NCBI GenBank assembly: GCA_963662515.1
Contig: OY759675.1
Coordinates: 806,001 to 870,000, forward strand
DNA: 64,000 nucleotides
DNA from: JAFGDI01 sp963662515
Lineage (GTDB): Bacteria; Planctomycetota; Phycisphaerae; Sedimentisphaerales; SM23-30
Direction of reading: 5' to 3'
The notes below the pieces were generated by a model that searched no databases, was not told the DNA's origin, and saw only the letters and a list, made by a program, of their open reading frames with translations. The position numbers and the translations under genes were made by a program. Positions 54,478 through 63,039 of this stretch are shown in pieces; position 1 is the stretch's first letter; each line of letters starts with the position of its first letter.

Positions 54478-55386
54478 ATGACACAAGATATAGTTGCACG
54501 CATAAATCAGTTAAAAAAGCAGAGAGATGCCGTAATACTCGCGCATAATTATCAGATAGGTGAGATCCAGGATATAGCTGATTTTACCGGTGATTCTCTG
54601 GAGTTGAGTCGCAAAGCGGCTGCGGTTAAGGAAAGTGTGATAGTATTTTGTGGTGTTCATTTTATGGCCGAGACGGCATCAATACTGGCTCCAGACAAGA
54701 CGGTACTTGTTCCCGATGTTAAGGCGGGCTGCCCGATGGCAAATATGATCACAGCAGAGCAGCTTGTTGAGCTTAAAAGCCAGCACCCAGAAGCCCTGGT
54801 GGTATGTTATGTTAACAGTACTGCTGATGTTAAGGCCCACTGTGATTATTGCTGTACATCTGGCAATGCAGTTAAGCTGGTAGGAAGTTTGCCCCGTGAT
54901 CGCGAGATAATTTTTGTTCCGGATCGTCATTTAGGCAGTTATGTTGAGGAGCAGTTAGGTCGAAAATTGATATTGTGGCCTGGTTATTGTGCTACCCATG
55001 TGAAAATAACAGTTGATGAGATCGTAGCAGCTCGTGCAGCTCATCCGGGAGCCCCGGTGATAGTTCATCCAGAGTGTCCCAAGAGTTTGCGTGAAGCAGC
55101 TGATTACTCCCTTTCAACAGGTCAGATGGTGGCACTGGCTGCCGAGTCGGCTCATACTGAGTTTCTTATCGGAACTGAGTTGGGTATGTTACATCGGTTG
55201 CGTAAAGATTTCCCTGCGAAAAAGTTTTATCCGGTCAGCGAAAAAGCTCTCTGTCCTAATATGAAGAAAAACACTCTGGAAAAGCTGTTATGGGCTTTAG
55301 AGAATATGGAGCCGGTCGTGAAGGTGCCTTCCGAAATAGCAAAACAGGCCCTTCGTTCTCTGGAAAATATGGTTGCAGTATTATAA
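54478..55386 (+). CDS. nadA: quinolinate synthase
   Basis: Condenses iminoaspartate and dihydroxyacetone phosphate to quinolinate for NAD, using a 4Fe-4S cluster. 302 residues with ILAHNYQIGEIQDIADFTGDSLELS, FCGVHFMAETA, VVCYVNSTADVKAHCDYCCTSGNA, VHPECP and LCPNMKKNTLEKLLW, which supply the cluster cysteines. It lies 42 bp after queA in the same direction; nadB and nadC are not in the window. Confidence 0.96.
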   Translation: MTQDIVARINQLKKQRDAVILAHNYQIGEIQDIADFTGDSLELSRKAAAVKESVIVFCGVHFMAETASILAPDKTVLVPDVKAGCPMANMITAEQLVELKSQHPEALVVCYVNSTADVKAHCDYCCTSGNAVKLVGSLPRDREIIFVPDRHLGSYVEEQLGRKLILWPGYCATHVKITVDEIVAARAAHPGAPVIVHPECPKSLREAADYSLSTGQMVALAAESAHTEFLIGTELGMLHRLRKDFPAKKFYPVSEKALCPNMKKNTLEKLLWALENMEPVVKVPSEIAKQALRSLENMVAVL

Positions 55387-55650
55387 AGAATCAGGCTTGG
55401 TTTACCGGGTAAAGTATCCAGACTATTTGTTCGATAAATGTACTTAAATAAGTGTTAAATATGGTATTTATGTATATTTTTTTGATATTTATGACTTAAT
55501 AGTCTGTTTGTTGTGCAGATGTTTTGTTAGAAATGCTTTTTTCTCTGTTTTTGTAACTTGTTGTTTTGTCGTTAGTTATGGTAATGTTTTAAATATTCTA
55601 TTTAAATGTTGATAATTAGTTTAATTATTCTATAATTTCTGCCGAAGTCA
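55387..55650. other. AT-rich intergenic stretch
   Basis: About 260 bp very rich in T between nadA and the TetR promoter region. No gene and no clear terminator is visible. Confidence 0.6.
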
Positions 55651-55653
55651 AAT

Positions 55654-55669
55654 GTGACTAAACAGTCAC
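55654..55669. promoter_or_regulatory. dyad operator upstream of the TetR gene
   Basis: GTGACT-AAAC-AGTCAC is a 6+4+6 perfect dyad of the type bound by TetR-family repressors. It lies just upstream of a promoter-like TTGACT (55672-55677)-18 bp-TGATAA. Confidence 0.6.
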
Positions 55670-55732
55670 TATTGACTGATTGGTTTGCTTTTTCATGATA
55701 AATATCAGGGTTATCCGGCCTGAATGCCGGAT

Positions 55733-55746
55733 TCACACCGGTGTGA
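55733..55746. promoter_or_regulatory. second palindrome near the TetR start
   Basis: TCACACCGGTGTGA, a perfect 14-bp palindrome, 20 bp before the start codon. It is preceded by a hairpin TCCGGC...GCCGGA. It could be another operator or an mRNA structure. Confidence 0.5.
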
Positions 55747-55766
55747 TCGCCGGGGCTTGATTGCAG

Positions 55767-56393
55767 GTGAATAAGATAGTTACAGAGCCAAACAGGACAG
55801 AAAAGCGTTCCGCACGCACGCGTCGCAGATTACTGGAAGCGGCCTTAGAGGTTTTCAGTGAATATGGTGTTGATGCGACAACAATAGATGATATTACCCA
55901 GCGGGCCGATCTGGGCAAGGGTACTTTCTATCGCTATTTTTCTGATAAGAGAGAGATAACGACCTGTCTGGTTGAGGATTCAATGGCTCGTCTCATTGCT
56001 CAGCTAAATAAGTTCAGTATAGAGCCAAAATCTATAGAAGATGTGTTAGAGCATCTGCTTAATGTTCATTATGATTTTTTTGTCAATAATAGTGGTGAAT
56101 TTGTCTTATTATTTCAGGGTCGATTATTTCTCAAGTTAGACCGTCGTATATCTGAGAGCATGGAAGGCCCGTTCAGTGAATATTTAAGTGCGATCGAGTC
56201 TTTGCTTTCACCTTTTGTCAGTGTGAAGATGGACTTATTGCGAATAAGAAGGCTGGCATGTGCGGTAGCAGGTTTTGTCTTTGGTTATTTTTCTTTTGCT
56301 ATGGTGGGTATGGACGACGATAGTATTCAGGCTAATCTCAAGCCGCTGAGACAGAGTTTTGTAAAGAGTATGTCATCATTTATAGTGCACTAG
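55767..56393 (+). CDS. TetR family transcriptional regulator
   Basis: About 208 residues from a GTG at 55767 (a TTG at 55761 is an alternative). The N-terminal HTH is RRRLLEAALEVFSEYGVDATTIDDITQRADLGKGTFYRYFSDKREI; the rest is an all-helical ligand domain. It lies 37 bp before kamA on the same strand, with two dyads in its own promoter, so it probably represses itself and the downstream cluster in response to an unknown small molecule. Confidence 0.88.
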   Translation: MNKIVTEPNRTEKRSARTRRRLLEAALEVFSEYGVDATTIDDITQRADLGKGTFYRYFSDKREITTCLVEDSMARLIAQLNKFSIEPKSIEDVLEHLLNVHYDFFVNNSGEFVLLFQGRLFLKLDRRISESMEGPFSEYLSAIESLLSPFVSVKMDLLRIRRLACAVAGFVFGYFSFAMVGMDDDSIQANLKPLRQSFVKSMSSFIVH

Positions 56394-56430
56394 GGTTTAG
56401 TGCTGTAATAATATTCATAAGGTTAATTAA

Positions 56431-57783
56431 ATGTTAAATAGAAAAGATGAAAAGGTCCAGGAAGACCAGAGTGTGGAGCCCCCAGGTATTTTCGCCGATA
56501 ATACTGACTCGTTGTGGGAGAAACCCGTTTCGGCTGAGTCTGTAATATCGGTGCCATTAATTAAATGGAATGACTGGCGTTGGCAGATGCGTAACCGCAT
56601 TCGCAGCTATGAGCAGCTGGTCAGGGTTTTCCCGGCCTTAAAAAAGAGGAAAGAGTTGCAAGGGGTGATGGATAAATATCCGATGGCAATTACCCCCTAT
56701 TATGCTTCAAAGATACAAGAGACAAATTATTCTGACCCTATTTTTGCATTGAGTGTACCTCATATTCAGGAGTTATCTGATTCTGCCTGTCTGAGTGATG
56801 ACCCACTGGAAGAGCATTGTGATATGCCTGTTCCAGGCCTGGTGCACCGCTATCGTGACAGAGCTTTAGTTATCGCAACCACAATGTGTTCGATGTATTG
56901 TCGGCATTGTACGCGTAAGCGTATAACGGGAATGCGGGAGAATTCAATATCTACCCGGCGTATGAAGCAGATAGTAGAATATCTCAGGTTACACCCGGAA
57001 ATTACTGATGTTATAGTATCTGGTGGTGATCCCCTGACGATGCCTGATAGTGTTATAGATATGGTGCTTTCTTCGCTGCGGTCAGTTTCCAGTGTTGAGG
57101 TAATTCGTATCGGTACTCGTGTTCCGGTGGTATTGCCCATGAGAATAACCGAAGATCTGGTCAATATTATCAGAAAATATCATCCAGTCTGGATCAATAC
57201 CCATTTTAACCACAGTGCAGAACTAACGCCAGAGGCCAGAGCGGCCTGTGCCAGACTTGCTGATGCCGGCATTCCATTGGGTAACCAGACGGTATTGCTT
57301 AAAGGAATAAATGACAGTCCTCAGATAATAGAGAAGTTATGTCGCACTCTGGTGAAAAACCGTGTCAGACCTTATTATCTCTATCAGTGTGACCTGGTGC
57401 GTGGAGTAGAGCATTTGAGAACATCAGTACGAAAAGGTATTGAGATCATGGAATATATGCGTGGTCGGGTTGGTGGCATTGCTATTCCAACCTTTGTAGT
57501 TGATGTGCCCCACGGTGGAGGTAAGATACCAGTTTTGCCTAACTATATAATATCTATGAGCGAAAGTTATACTGTGTTCAGAAATTACGAAGGAATGATC
57601 GTAAGTTATCCGGAGCCTGGCACAGAACCGGTTGCCCAGCTTATTATGCCTGAATCACAGAGTGGTGTCTGGGAGGTAAGTGCTGGAATAGATGAAATGA
57701 TCATGCCGGAAAAGAACAAAAGAATGGCTCGTCGTCGGGAAAATAGTCCTGGCATAGCAGGTGATAGTTGTAATGATTTCTGA
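56431..57783 (+). CDS. kamA: lysine 2,3-aminomutase family radical SAM enzyme
   Basis: 450 residues. The radical SAM cluster motif is CSMYCRHC (Cys153, Cys157, Cys160). The PLP-binding Lys is Lys365 in PHGGGKIPVLPNY. Two Asp residues, Asp321 (LYQCDL) and Asp358 (FVVDVP), are spaced exactly as the pair that bind the side-chain amine in clostridial lysine 2,3-aminomutase, so L-lysine to L-beta-lysine is the best guess rather than glutamate. It follows TetR and precedes two ATP-grasp genes and an acetyltransferase. The C-terminal ~40 residues are divergent. Confidence 0.88.
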   Translation: MLNRKDEKVQEDQSVEPPGIFADNTDSLWEKPVSAESVISVPLIKWNDWRWQMRNRIRSYEQLVRVFPALKKRKELQGVMDKYPMAITPYYASKIQETNYSDPIFALSVPHIQELSDSACLSDDPLEEHCDMPVPGLVHRYRDRALVIATTMCSMYCRHCTRKRITGMRENSISTRRMKQIVEYLRLHPEITDVIVSGGDPLTMPDSVIDMVLSSLRSVSSVEVIRIGTRVPVVLPMRITEDLVNIIRKYHPVWINTHFNHSAELTPEARAACARLADAGIPLGNQTVLLKGINDSPQIIEKLCRTLVKNRVRPYYLYQCDLVRGVEHLRTSVRKGIEIMEYMRGRVGGIAIPTFVVDVPHGGGKIPVLPNYIISMSESYTVFRNYEGMIVSYPEPGTEPVAQLIMPESQSGVWEVSAGIDEMIMPEKNKRMARRRENSPGIAGDSCNDF

Positions 57784-57861
57784 TCCTTTCAATTCATTGA
57801 TTGAGATCAGGTCTGTTATGGGTTACAAAGCTGTTAGTCAGCATAACTATGAATAACAAAT

Positions 57862-57895
57862 AAATCTCAAGTCGGGTATTTTCGGCTTGAGATTT
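57862..57895 (+). promoter_or_regulatory. hairpin between kamA and the first ATP-grasp gene
   Basis: A 10-bp perfect stem (AAATCTCAAG / CTTGAGATTT), extended inside by TCG/CGG with one wobble, in the 168-bp gap. No T-run follows, so it may set mRNA stability or partial read-through rather than terminate. Confidence 0.5.
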
Positions 57896-57951
57896 ACTGT
57901 TTTGAACCTTGCTGGATTAGATTGCCAGCAGGTATATACAAGAGGCAAAAG

Positions 57952-58953
57952 ATGAAAACGGTTATTGGGTTTGTGTATGACCTGAAAGATGACTATCTGG
58001 CAGAGGGGTTTACCTCTGAGCAGGCTGGTGAATTTGATACGATAGAGACAGTTGATTCACTGGCCAGTGCTATTGAGCAAAATGGATATATTGTTGACCG
58101 TATTGGAAACGGTAAGTCGCTGGCTCGCCGTCTTTCTGCCGGCGATCGTTGGGACATGGTTTTTAATGTAGCGGAAGGCGTTGGCGGTCGCTGTCGTGAA
58201 GGGCATGTTCCGGCATTATTGGAGATGTTCGGTCTGGACTATACGCTTTCTGACCCGCTGGTATGTTCACTGACTCTGGATAAGGCTATGGCTAAAGAGT
58301 ATGTAGCAATGGCAGGGTTGCCAACGGCTAAGTTTACCGTAATTGAGAATATGGAGCAATTGGCAGATATAAGGATTAAATATCCACTTTTTGCCAAGCC
58401 GCTGGCTGAAGGCACAGGCAAGGGCATCGATCAAAATTCACATATTGATTCTCCGAAGCAGTTAGAGACTGCCTGTCAACGGCTTTTAGCAGAATATTCC
58501 CAGCCGGTTCTTGTTGAAGAATTTTTATCTGGGCGGGAATTTACTGTTGGTGTTTTAGGAAATGGTCCGGACGCCCGGGTACTGGGTACAATGGAAATTG
58601 AAGTTCTGGCTCAGGAGACCAATGCCATCTACTCTTTTATTAACAAGGAAGAGTGTGAAACTCGTATTCGTTACAGCAGATTATCTGATAGCGAAATGCA
58701 GCTTAAAGGCCAGATAGAAAAGCTGGCTTTAGATTGTTATTTGAGGCTTGGCTGTCGTGATGCCAGTCGAATAGATATTCGCTGTGATGGAAATGGCAAG
58801 CCTTATTTTATAGAAGTTAATCCCCTTGCCGGTATGCACCCAACTCATTCAGATCTGCCGATGATCGCAACTAATGAGGGAATGGCGTATAAGGATCTGG
58901 TGGGTGAAATATTAAAAAATGCTTTTGAACGCAAACGACAGAGGAGCAAATAA
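57952..58953 (+). CDS. ATP-grasp ligase, D-Ala-D-Ala ligase-like (1)
   Basis: 333 residues from the ATG at 57952. The N-terminal domain has NVAEGVGGRCREGHVPALLEMFG and LDKAMAKEYVAMAGLPT; the ATP-grasp part has LFAKPLAEGTGKGI and VLVEEFLSGREFTVGVLG, and the Mg/ADP site is YFIEVNPLAGMHPTHSDLP. In true Ddl the last motif is NTLPG(M/F)T, so substrate preference may differ. Ligases of this fold join an amine to an acyl phosphate. It overlaps the next gene by 1 bp. Confidence 0.85.
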   Translation: MKTVIGFVYDLKDDYLAEGFTSEQAGEFDTIETVDSLASAIEQNGYIVDRIGNGKSLARRLSAGDRWDMVFNVAEGVGGRCREGHVPALLEMFGLDYTLSDPLVCSLTLDKAMAKEYVAMAGLPTAKFTVIENMEQLADIRIKYPLFAKPLAEGTGKGIDQNSHIDSPKQLETACQRLLAEYSQPVLVEEFLSGREFTVGVLGNGPDARVLGTMEIEVLAQETNAIYSFINKEECETRIRYSRLSDSEMQLKGQIEKLALDCYLRLGCRDASRIDIRCDGNGKPYFIEVNPLAGMHPTHSDLPMIATNEGMAYKDLVGEILKNAFERKRQRSK

Positions 58954-59948
58954 TGAATAGGTCAGTACTGATAGCACATAATACTTTTGGTGATCCTGAT
59001 GATCCATTTTACCCCAGTCGTTGGGCAGTGACAGATCAGGTAAATGCTGTAGCTGAATCACTGGACAGGCTGGGAATAGGAAACGAGATAGTAGCTGTTG
59101 AAAACCTCAGGGCATTGACAGATATACTGGCTAAGAGCCGGCATGAATATGTCTTTAATCTGTGCGAGGAATTTGTTGGTGAGTCGATCAATCAGTCATG
59201 TTATGTGCCTGCTTTATGTCGGGCTTTTGGCAAAAGATTTTCTGGTAATGATACCCCGGCACTGGTATTGACCCAAAATAAAATATATAGTAAGGCAGTT
59301 CTTACCGGCTATGGCCTTAATTGCCCCGCAGGAGTTGTTCTGCCTATTAATGACTGCTCATTACTGGAATCGATTGAACCAGGTCGTTATATTATAAAAC
59401 CGTCTTTGTGTGATGCCAGTGAGGGTATTACTCATGATTCAGTATTCTATTGGCCGCAGGACAGAGAGCGTGTGCTTACGCTGGCTAATGAACTTTTTCA
59501 GAGATTTTTTCAGCCGCTAATCGTAGAGCAGTTTATAGCTGGTCGAGAGATAAATTGCTCTGTTCTTGAGGTTAATGGTAAGCCAAAAGTGCTGGCGGTT
59601 GCCGAAATAGACTTTTCTGCCTTTAAAGAAGGTATGTTAAATATAGTTGACTACGATGCCAAGTGGAGTCCGGATACTTTTGTATATATTAACACGCCGC
59701 GTAAATTGCCGGCAGAATTGCCAGATGATATCTATGCTAATATTGCCGATGTTGCCAGGCGAGCCTGGCTTGCAACAGGCTGTAGCGGTTATGTTCGGGT
59801 AGATATGCGTCTTTCAGAAGATAATATCCCTTATATCCTTGAAGTTAATGCTAATCCGGATATTACGCCAGAGGCAGGATTTGCTTCTGCTTTACATTAT
59901 GCCGGGATCGAGTATCATAGTTTTGTTGAGAGTATGATAAGCTTGTAA
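58953..59948 (+). CDS. ATP-grasp ligase, D-Ala-D-Ala ligase-like (2)
   Basis: 331 residues. It begins in the TAATG overlap with the first ligase and has GAGGAG upstream. Related to its neighbour: FNLCEEFVGESINQSCYVPALCRAFG, YIIKPSLCDASEGI, IVEQFIAGREINCSVL and YILEVNANPDITPEAGFA at the metal site. The pair are ancient paralogues that probably act in sequence on different substrates or as partners. Confidence 0.84.
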   Translation: MNRSVLIAHNTFGDPDDPFYPSRWAVTDQVNAVAESLDRLGIGNEIVAVENLRALTDILAKSRHEYVFNLCEEFVGESINQSCYVPALCRAFGKRFSGNDTPALVLTQNKIYSKAVLTGYGLNCPAGVVLPINDCSLLESIEPGRYIIKPSLCDASEGITHDSVFYWPQDRERVLTLANELFQRFFQPLIVEQFIAGREINCSVLEVNGKPKVLAVAEIDFSAFKEGMLNIVDYDAKWSPDTFVYINTPRKLPAELPDDIYANIADVARRAWLATGCSGYVRVDMRLSEDNIPYILEVNANPDITPEAGFASALHYAGIEYHSFVESMISL

Positions 59949-59994
59949 ATTATTTTGTTTAATCTGTAACACAAGATAGGTCTTTTTGTAAGAT

Positions 59995-60471
59995 ATGAAT
60001 ATTGAAATTAGAAAAACCACTGAAAGTGATATTGTACCGGTAGTAGGTTTTGTACGCGCTACAGGCTTTTTTCGTGAAAATGAAAACGAAATAGCCCTGG
60101 AAGTTATTACTGATGCTGTCTATGGTCATGATGAGTCTTATCAGTCATATACAGCGGTTTTAGATGATGAGCCGGTGGGCTGGATAATGTTTGGCGAGAC
60201 ACCCTGTACGGTTAAAACCTATGATATTTATTGGATCGCAGTTTCGCCTCACTGTCAGAAGGGTGGGGTTGGCTCTCGACTTATGAAATTTGCCGAAGAA
60301 ATGATAAGACAGCAGGGCGGCAGACTTTCAGTTATAGAAACCTCAGGGACAGATACCTACGCACCAACCCAGCAGTTTTATTATAAAAATGGTTATGAAC
60401 TGGCTGCTACAGTGCGTGATTTTTATGATAGAAACGATCATAAGCTCATCTTTACTAAACACCTCACCTGA
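59995..60471 (+). CDS. GNAT family N-acetyltransferase
   Basis: 158 residues. The acetyl-CoA loop is HCQKGGVGSRLMKFAEE after the strand YDIYWIAVSP, followed by LSVIETSGTDTYAPTQQFYYKNGYEL. It is the last gene of the kamA cluster, 46 bp after the second ligase, and could acetylate the product or an amine intermediate. It is shorter than the AblB acetyltransferases that make N-acetyl-beta-lysine, so it is not a direct match. Confidence 0.84.
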   Translation: MNIEIRKTTESDIVPVVGFVRATGFFRENENEIALEVITDAVYGHDESYQSYTAVLDDEPVGWIMFGETPCTVKTYDIYWIAVSPHCQKGGVGSRLMKFAEEMIRQQGGRLSVIETSGTDTYAPTQQFYYKNGYELAATVRDFYDRNDHKLIFTKHLT

Positions 60472-60502
60472 TGAGAGGTCGTAGAGTATTATTCATGGAT
60501 TC

Positions 60503-60545
60503 AAAAAAAAATTGCCGCAGTGTAAACAGAGTTCACAGCTGCGGC
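60503..60545 (-). terminator. terminator of amtB-glnK (minus strand)
   Basis: A GCCGCAG / CTGCGGC stem (60514-60520 with 60539-60545) preceded on the + strand by nine A, which read as a T-run on the minus strand. It is placed between the convergent acetyltransferase and glnK genes. Confidence 0.7.
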
Positions 60546-60615
60546 TATGCGATGTGCATTTTTAAGGGTGGAATGTATGACTGATCAATTCCCTGGCACA
60601 TTATTTTGCTAAATT

Positions 60616-60646
60616 GCAGGATAGCTCAAACTTCCAGCTATCCTGC
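60616..60646. promoter_or_regulatory. strong hairpin beyond glnK
   Basis: An 11-bp perfect stem (GCAGGATAGCT / AGCTATCCTGC) with a 9-nt loop. No T-run on either side; probably the end of or a stabiliser for convergent transcripts. Confidence 0.5.
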
Positions 60647-60671
60647 GGAGTCCTGATGAATATCACTTATA

Positions 60672-61013
60672 TCAGCCTATGGCATCACTGCCTTCTTCGC
60701 CTGTTCTTATTCGCACACATCGTTCCATGGGCATGATGAATATCTTGCCGTCGCCTATCTCGCCAGTTCTGGCGCCTTCTATAATGGCTTTGATTGTCGG
60801 TTCAACATAAGCATCATTAACCGCTATTTCCATTCTTAATTTCTTAAGAAGATTGACCTCAACATCTACGCCTCGGTACGATTCATGGTAGCCCATTTGC
60901 TGGCCGCAGCCCAGGGCATTAGTAATAGACATCTTGAATATGCTGGCCTTATAAAGGCTTTGCTTAACATCGTTTAGCTTATCTGGCTGTATATATGCAA
61001 TGATTAGTTTCAT
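60672..61013 (-). CDS. glnK: PII signal protein (GlnK/GlnB family)
   Basis: 113 residues. Reports 2-oxoglutarate, ATP and ADP levels and controls AmtB by plugging it with its T-loop. N-terminus MKLIIAYIQPDKLNDVKQSL and C-terminal GDGKIFIMPMERCVRIRTGEEG fit. In the T-loop (GCGQQMGYHESYRGVDVEV) the position of the uridylylated Tyr51 is Val, so control by uridylylation is unlikely. It lies 40 bp after amtB. Confidence 0.93.
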   Translation of the reverse strand: MKLIIAYIQPDKLNDVKQSLYKASIFKMSITNALGCGQQMGYHESYRGVDVEVNLLKKLRMEIAVNDAYVEPTIKAIIEGARTGEIGDGKIFIMPMERCVRIRTGEEGSDAIG

Positions 61014-61053
61014 GGTTTATAGTCTCCATTATTTTGGTTTGTTAATATTAACA

Positions 61054-62400
61054 TTATTGATTCAGGAAGATCTGGAATCCGGCATAACCTTCGTTTCCAT
61101 GTTCGCCCAGGTCGAGACCCTTGATCTCTTCTTCCTTGCTTGCTCTGAGGCCGACAGTGTATTTAATGACATTGAATAAGATCATGCCACCGCCAAAGGC
61201 CCAGATGAACATAGCGCCTACACCGGTTAACTGAGTGGCTAACTGGCTCATTGCACTATAACCTTCAGCAGGTTCGTTCATGAAGAAGCAAAGTGCCAGA
61301 GTGCCCCATACTCCACAAACACCGTGGACACTGACAGCACCAACCGGGTCGTCGATTTTCAGCACCTTATCAATAAATTCAACGCTTAGAACAACCAGGA
61401 TACCGGCTATAGCTCCTATTATCAGGGCGCCAGGCAGACTTACACAGTCGCAACCAGCTGTTATAGCTACCAGGCCGGCCAGTACTCCATTAAGACTCAT
61501 GCCTGTATCAGGCTTGCCAAATCTTAACCAACTTGTAAACATTGCTGTAATAGCACCGGCAGCGGCAGCCAGATTGGTTGTTAAGGCTATATAACCTATT
61601 GCCCCACTGGCTTCAGTAGTTGAGCCCGGGTTGAATCCGAACCAGCCAAACCATAGTATAAATACGCCCAGAGTTGCCAAAGGTATATTGTGGCCAAGAA
61701 TAGCTTTGCTCTTTCCGTCCGGTGTGTATTTGCCAATACGAGGTCCAAGAGTGATGGCACCGGCTAAAGCGAGCCAGGCTCCGCAACTATGAACTACGGT
61801 GGAACCGGCAAAGTCTAAAAACCCTTTACCTTCGAGCCAGCCTTCGCTTACGCCAAACAGGCTGCCCCAAGCCCAGTGGCCGCTTATTGGGTATATTATT
61901 CCGCAGATTACTACGCTATAGAGTAGGTAACTGGTGAATTTTGTTCTTTCTGCCATAGCACCTGAGACTATAGTAGCGGCAGTACCGGCGAAAACGCACT
62001 GGAAGATAAAGAATGTCCAGTTTAGTGGACTGGCAGAATAATCGCTTGTTGCCAGGTGTGAACCGCCGCCGATAAATGTTCCGCCAGCGCCAAACATCAG
62101 GCCAAAGCCGATAAGCCACCACATTACTGACCCGATAGAAAAGTCCATCAGGTTTTTCATCATGATATTACATACATTTTTAGCTCTGGTGAAGCCGGCT
62201 TCGACCATGGCAAAGCCTGGCTGCATGAAAAATACTAAAAATGCTGCAATTGCTGTCCACAATATGTTCATATTGGTTTGCAGCTCTTCTTTTACTGAGT
62301 CCAGCTCAGACACTTCGCCTTCTGCAAATGCTATGCTGCTTAGTGCAGTCAGGGCAATCATTGTTAGTAGTAGCTTCTTGCTACCTCTGGGAATTAACAT
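61054..62400 (-). CDS. amtB: ammonium transporter
   Basis: 448 residues with a signal peptide (LLLTMIALTALSSIAFA), then eleven membrane segments. The pore His residues are in FAGSTVVHSCGAWLALAGA and VSVHGVCGVWGTLALCFF, and the family block is GFGLMFG with WFGWFGFNPGS. It is co-transcribed with glnK, the partner that blocks it when nitrogen is plentiful. A sigma-54-type promoter lies 80 bp upstream. Confidence 0.96.
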   Translation of the reverse strand: MLIPRGSKKLLLTMIALTALSSIAFAEGEVSELDSVKEELQTNMNILWTAIAAFLVFFMQPGFAMVEAGFTRAKNVCNIMMKNLMDFSIGSVMWWLIGFGLMFGAGGTFIGGGSHLATSDYSASPLNWTFFIFQCVFAGTAATIVSGAMAERTKFTSYLLYSVVICGIIYPISGHWAWGSLFGVSEGWLEGKGFLDFAGSTVVHSCGAWLALAGAITLGPRIGKYTPDGKSKAILGHNIPLATLGVFILWFGWFGFNPGSTTEASGAIGYIALTTNLAAAAGAITAMFTSWLRFGKPDTGMSLNGVLAGLVAITAGCDCVSLPGALIIGAIAGILVVLSVEFIDKVLKIDDPVGAVSVHGVCGVWGTLALCFFMNEPAEGYSAMSQLATQLTGVGAMFIWAFGGGMILFNVIKYTVGLRASKEEEIKGLDLGEHGNEGYAGFQIFLNQ

Positions 62401-62454
62401 TTTTCAGTTTCCTTTCCATCATACTTATTAAATTTTATTATTGCACAACGCTAT

Positions 62455-62468
62455 CGTATCGCGATACG
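62455..62468. promoter_or_regulatory. 14-bp palindrome in amtB leader
   Basis: CGTATCGCGATACG, a perfect palindrome, lies about where transcription from the sigma-54-type promoter would start. Probable operator or 5' hairpin. Confidence 0.45.
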
Positions 62469-62478
62469 CAGTTCTATT

Positions 62479-62495
62479 AGCATATACTGTGCCAA
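62479..62495 (-). promoter_or_regulatory. sigma-54-type promoter of amtB-glnK
   Basis: On the minus strand TTGGCACAGTATATGC matches the TGGCAC-N5-TTGC pattern with one mismatch in the -12 box and the exact 10-bp spacing between GG and GC. It fits nitrogen control of this operon. Confidence 0.7.
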
Positions 62496-62499
62496 ATTT

Positions 62500-63000
62500 T
62501 TGAAAATAATATAAGATATTGCTATTGATGTGCTTATATGCAATATAGCCATAGTAGTGTTTTTACATAAATGTAATTTAGCTACATACTGATTACAAAA
62601 ATGTAATATATGTCGTGCGTATTGATGTTGGTTGTAATATCTGTAATGTTTATGATAAAATTGTCAGTGTCAGGACTGTTTGGTTTTGATTATTGGATCA
62701 GTTTTTATTTGTTTGATCAGCTGATAGATTTATGTTTATGGTTATAATATCAGGATGATGCGAATTTTATTATGTTGGCAATTAACCTATTAATCAGGTA
62801 TTAAATAAAAAAGTGCAAAATAAAACTTGTATTAATGAGTTAGTGAAGTTTGATTTATGGGGCGGTGTTAAACTGGGCAGGATATGATGTTTGCTTTGTT
62901 AAATTTGTGTTAATGCTATTAATATCGTTGTTTTGTTGTATTCTGATAATAAATTAGATATTAGTTATGCCGTATTGAATTTCATAAAATATCTCGAATT
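62500..63000. other. AT-rich intergenic stretch
   Basis: No gene is seen. An imperfect inverted repeat (GCTATTG...CAATATAGC, 62521-62549) about 40 bp upstream of the sigma-54-type promoter could be an activator site; this is weak. Confidence 0.5.
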
Positions 63001-63004
63001 ATTA

Positions 63005-63033
63005 TTGACAAAGTTCGATTGCTATAATATACT
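63005..63033 (+). promoter_or_regulatory. strong sigma-70 type promoter
   Basis: TTGACA (63005-63010), 17 bp, TATACT (63028-63033). An overlapping TATAAT at 63023 has too short a spacing of 12 bp. Confidence 0.75.
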
Positions 63034-63039
63034 TAACTT

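Noticed and set aside
63005..63028. TTGACA with TATAAT at 63023
   Set aside because: The spacing is only 12 bp; the overlapping TATACT at 63028 with 17 bp is the better -10 box.
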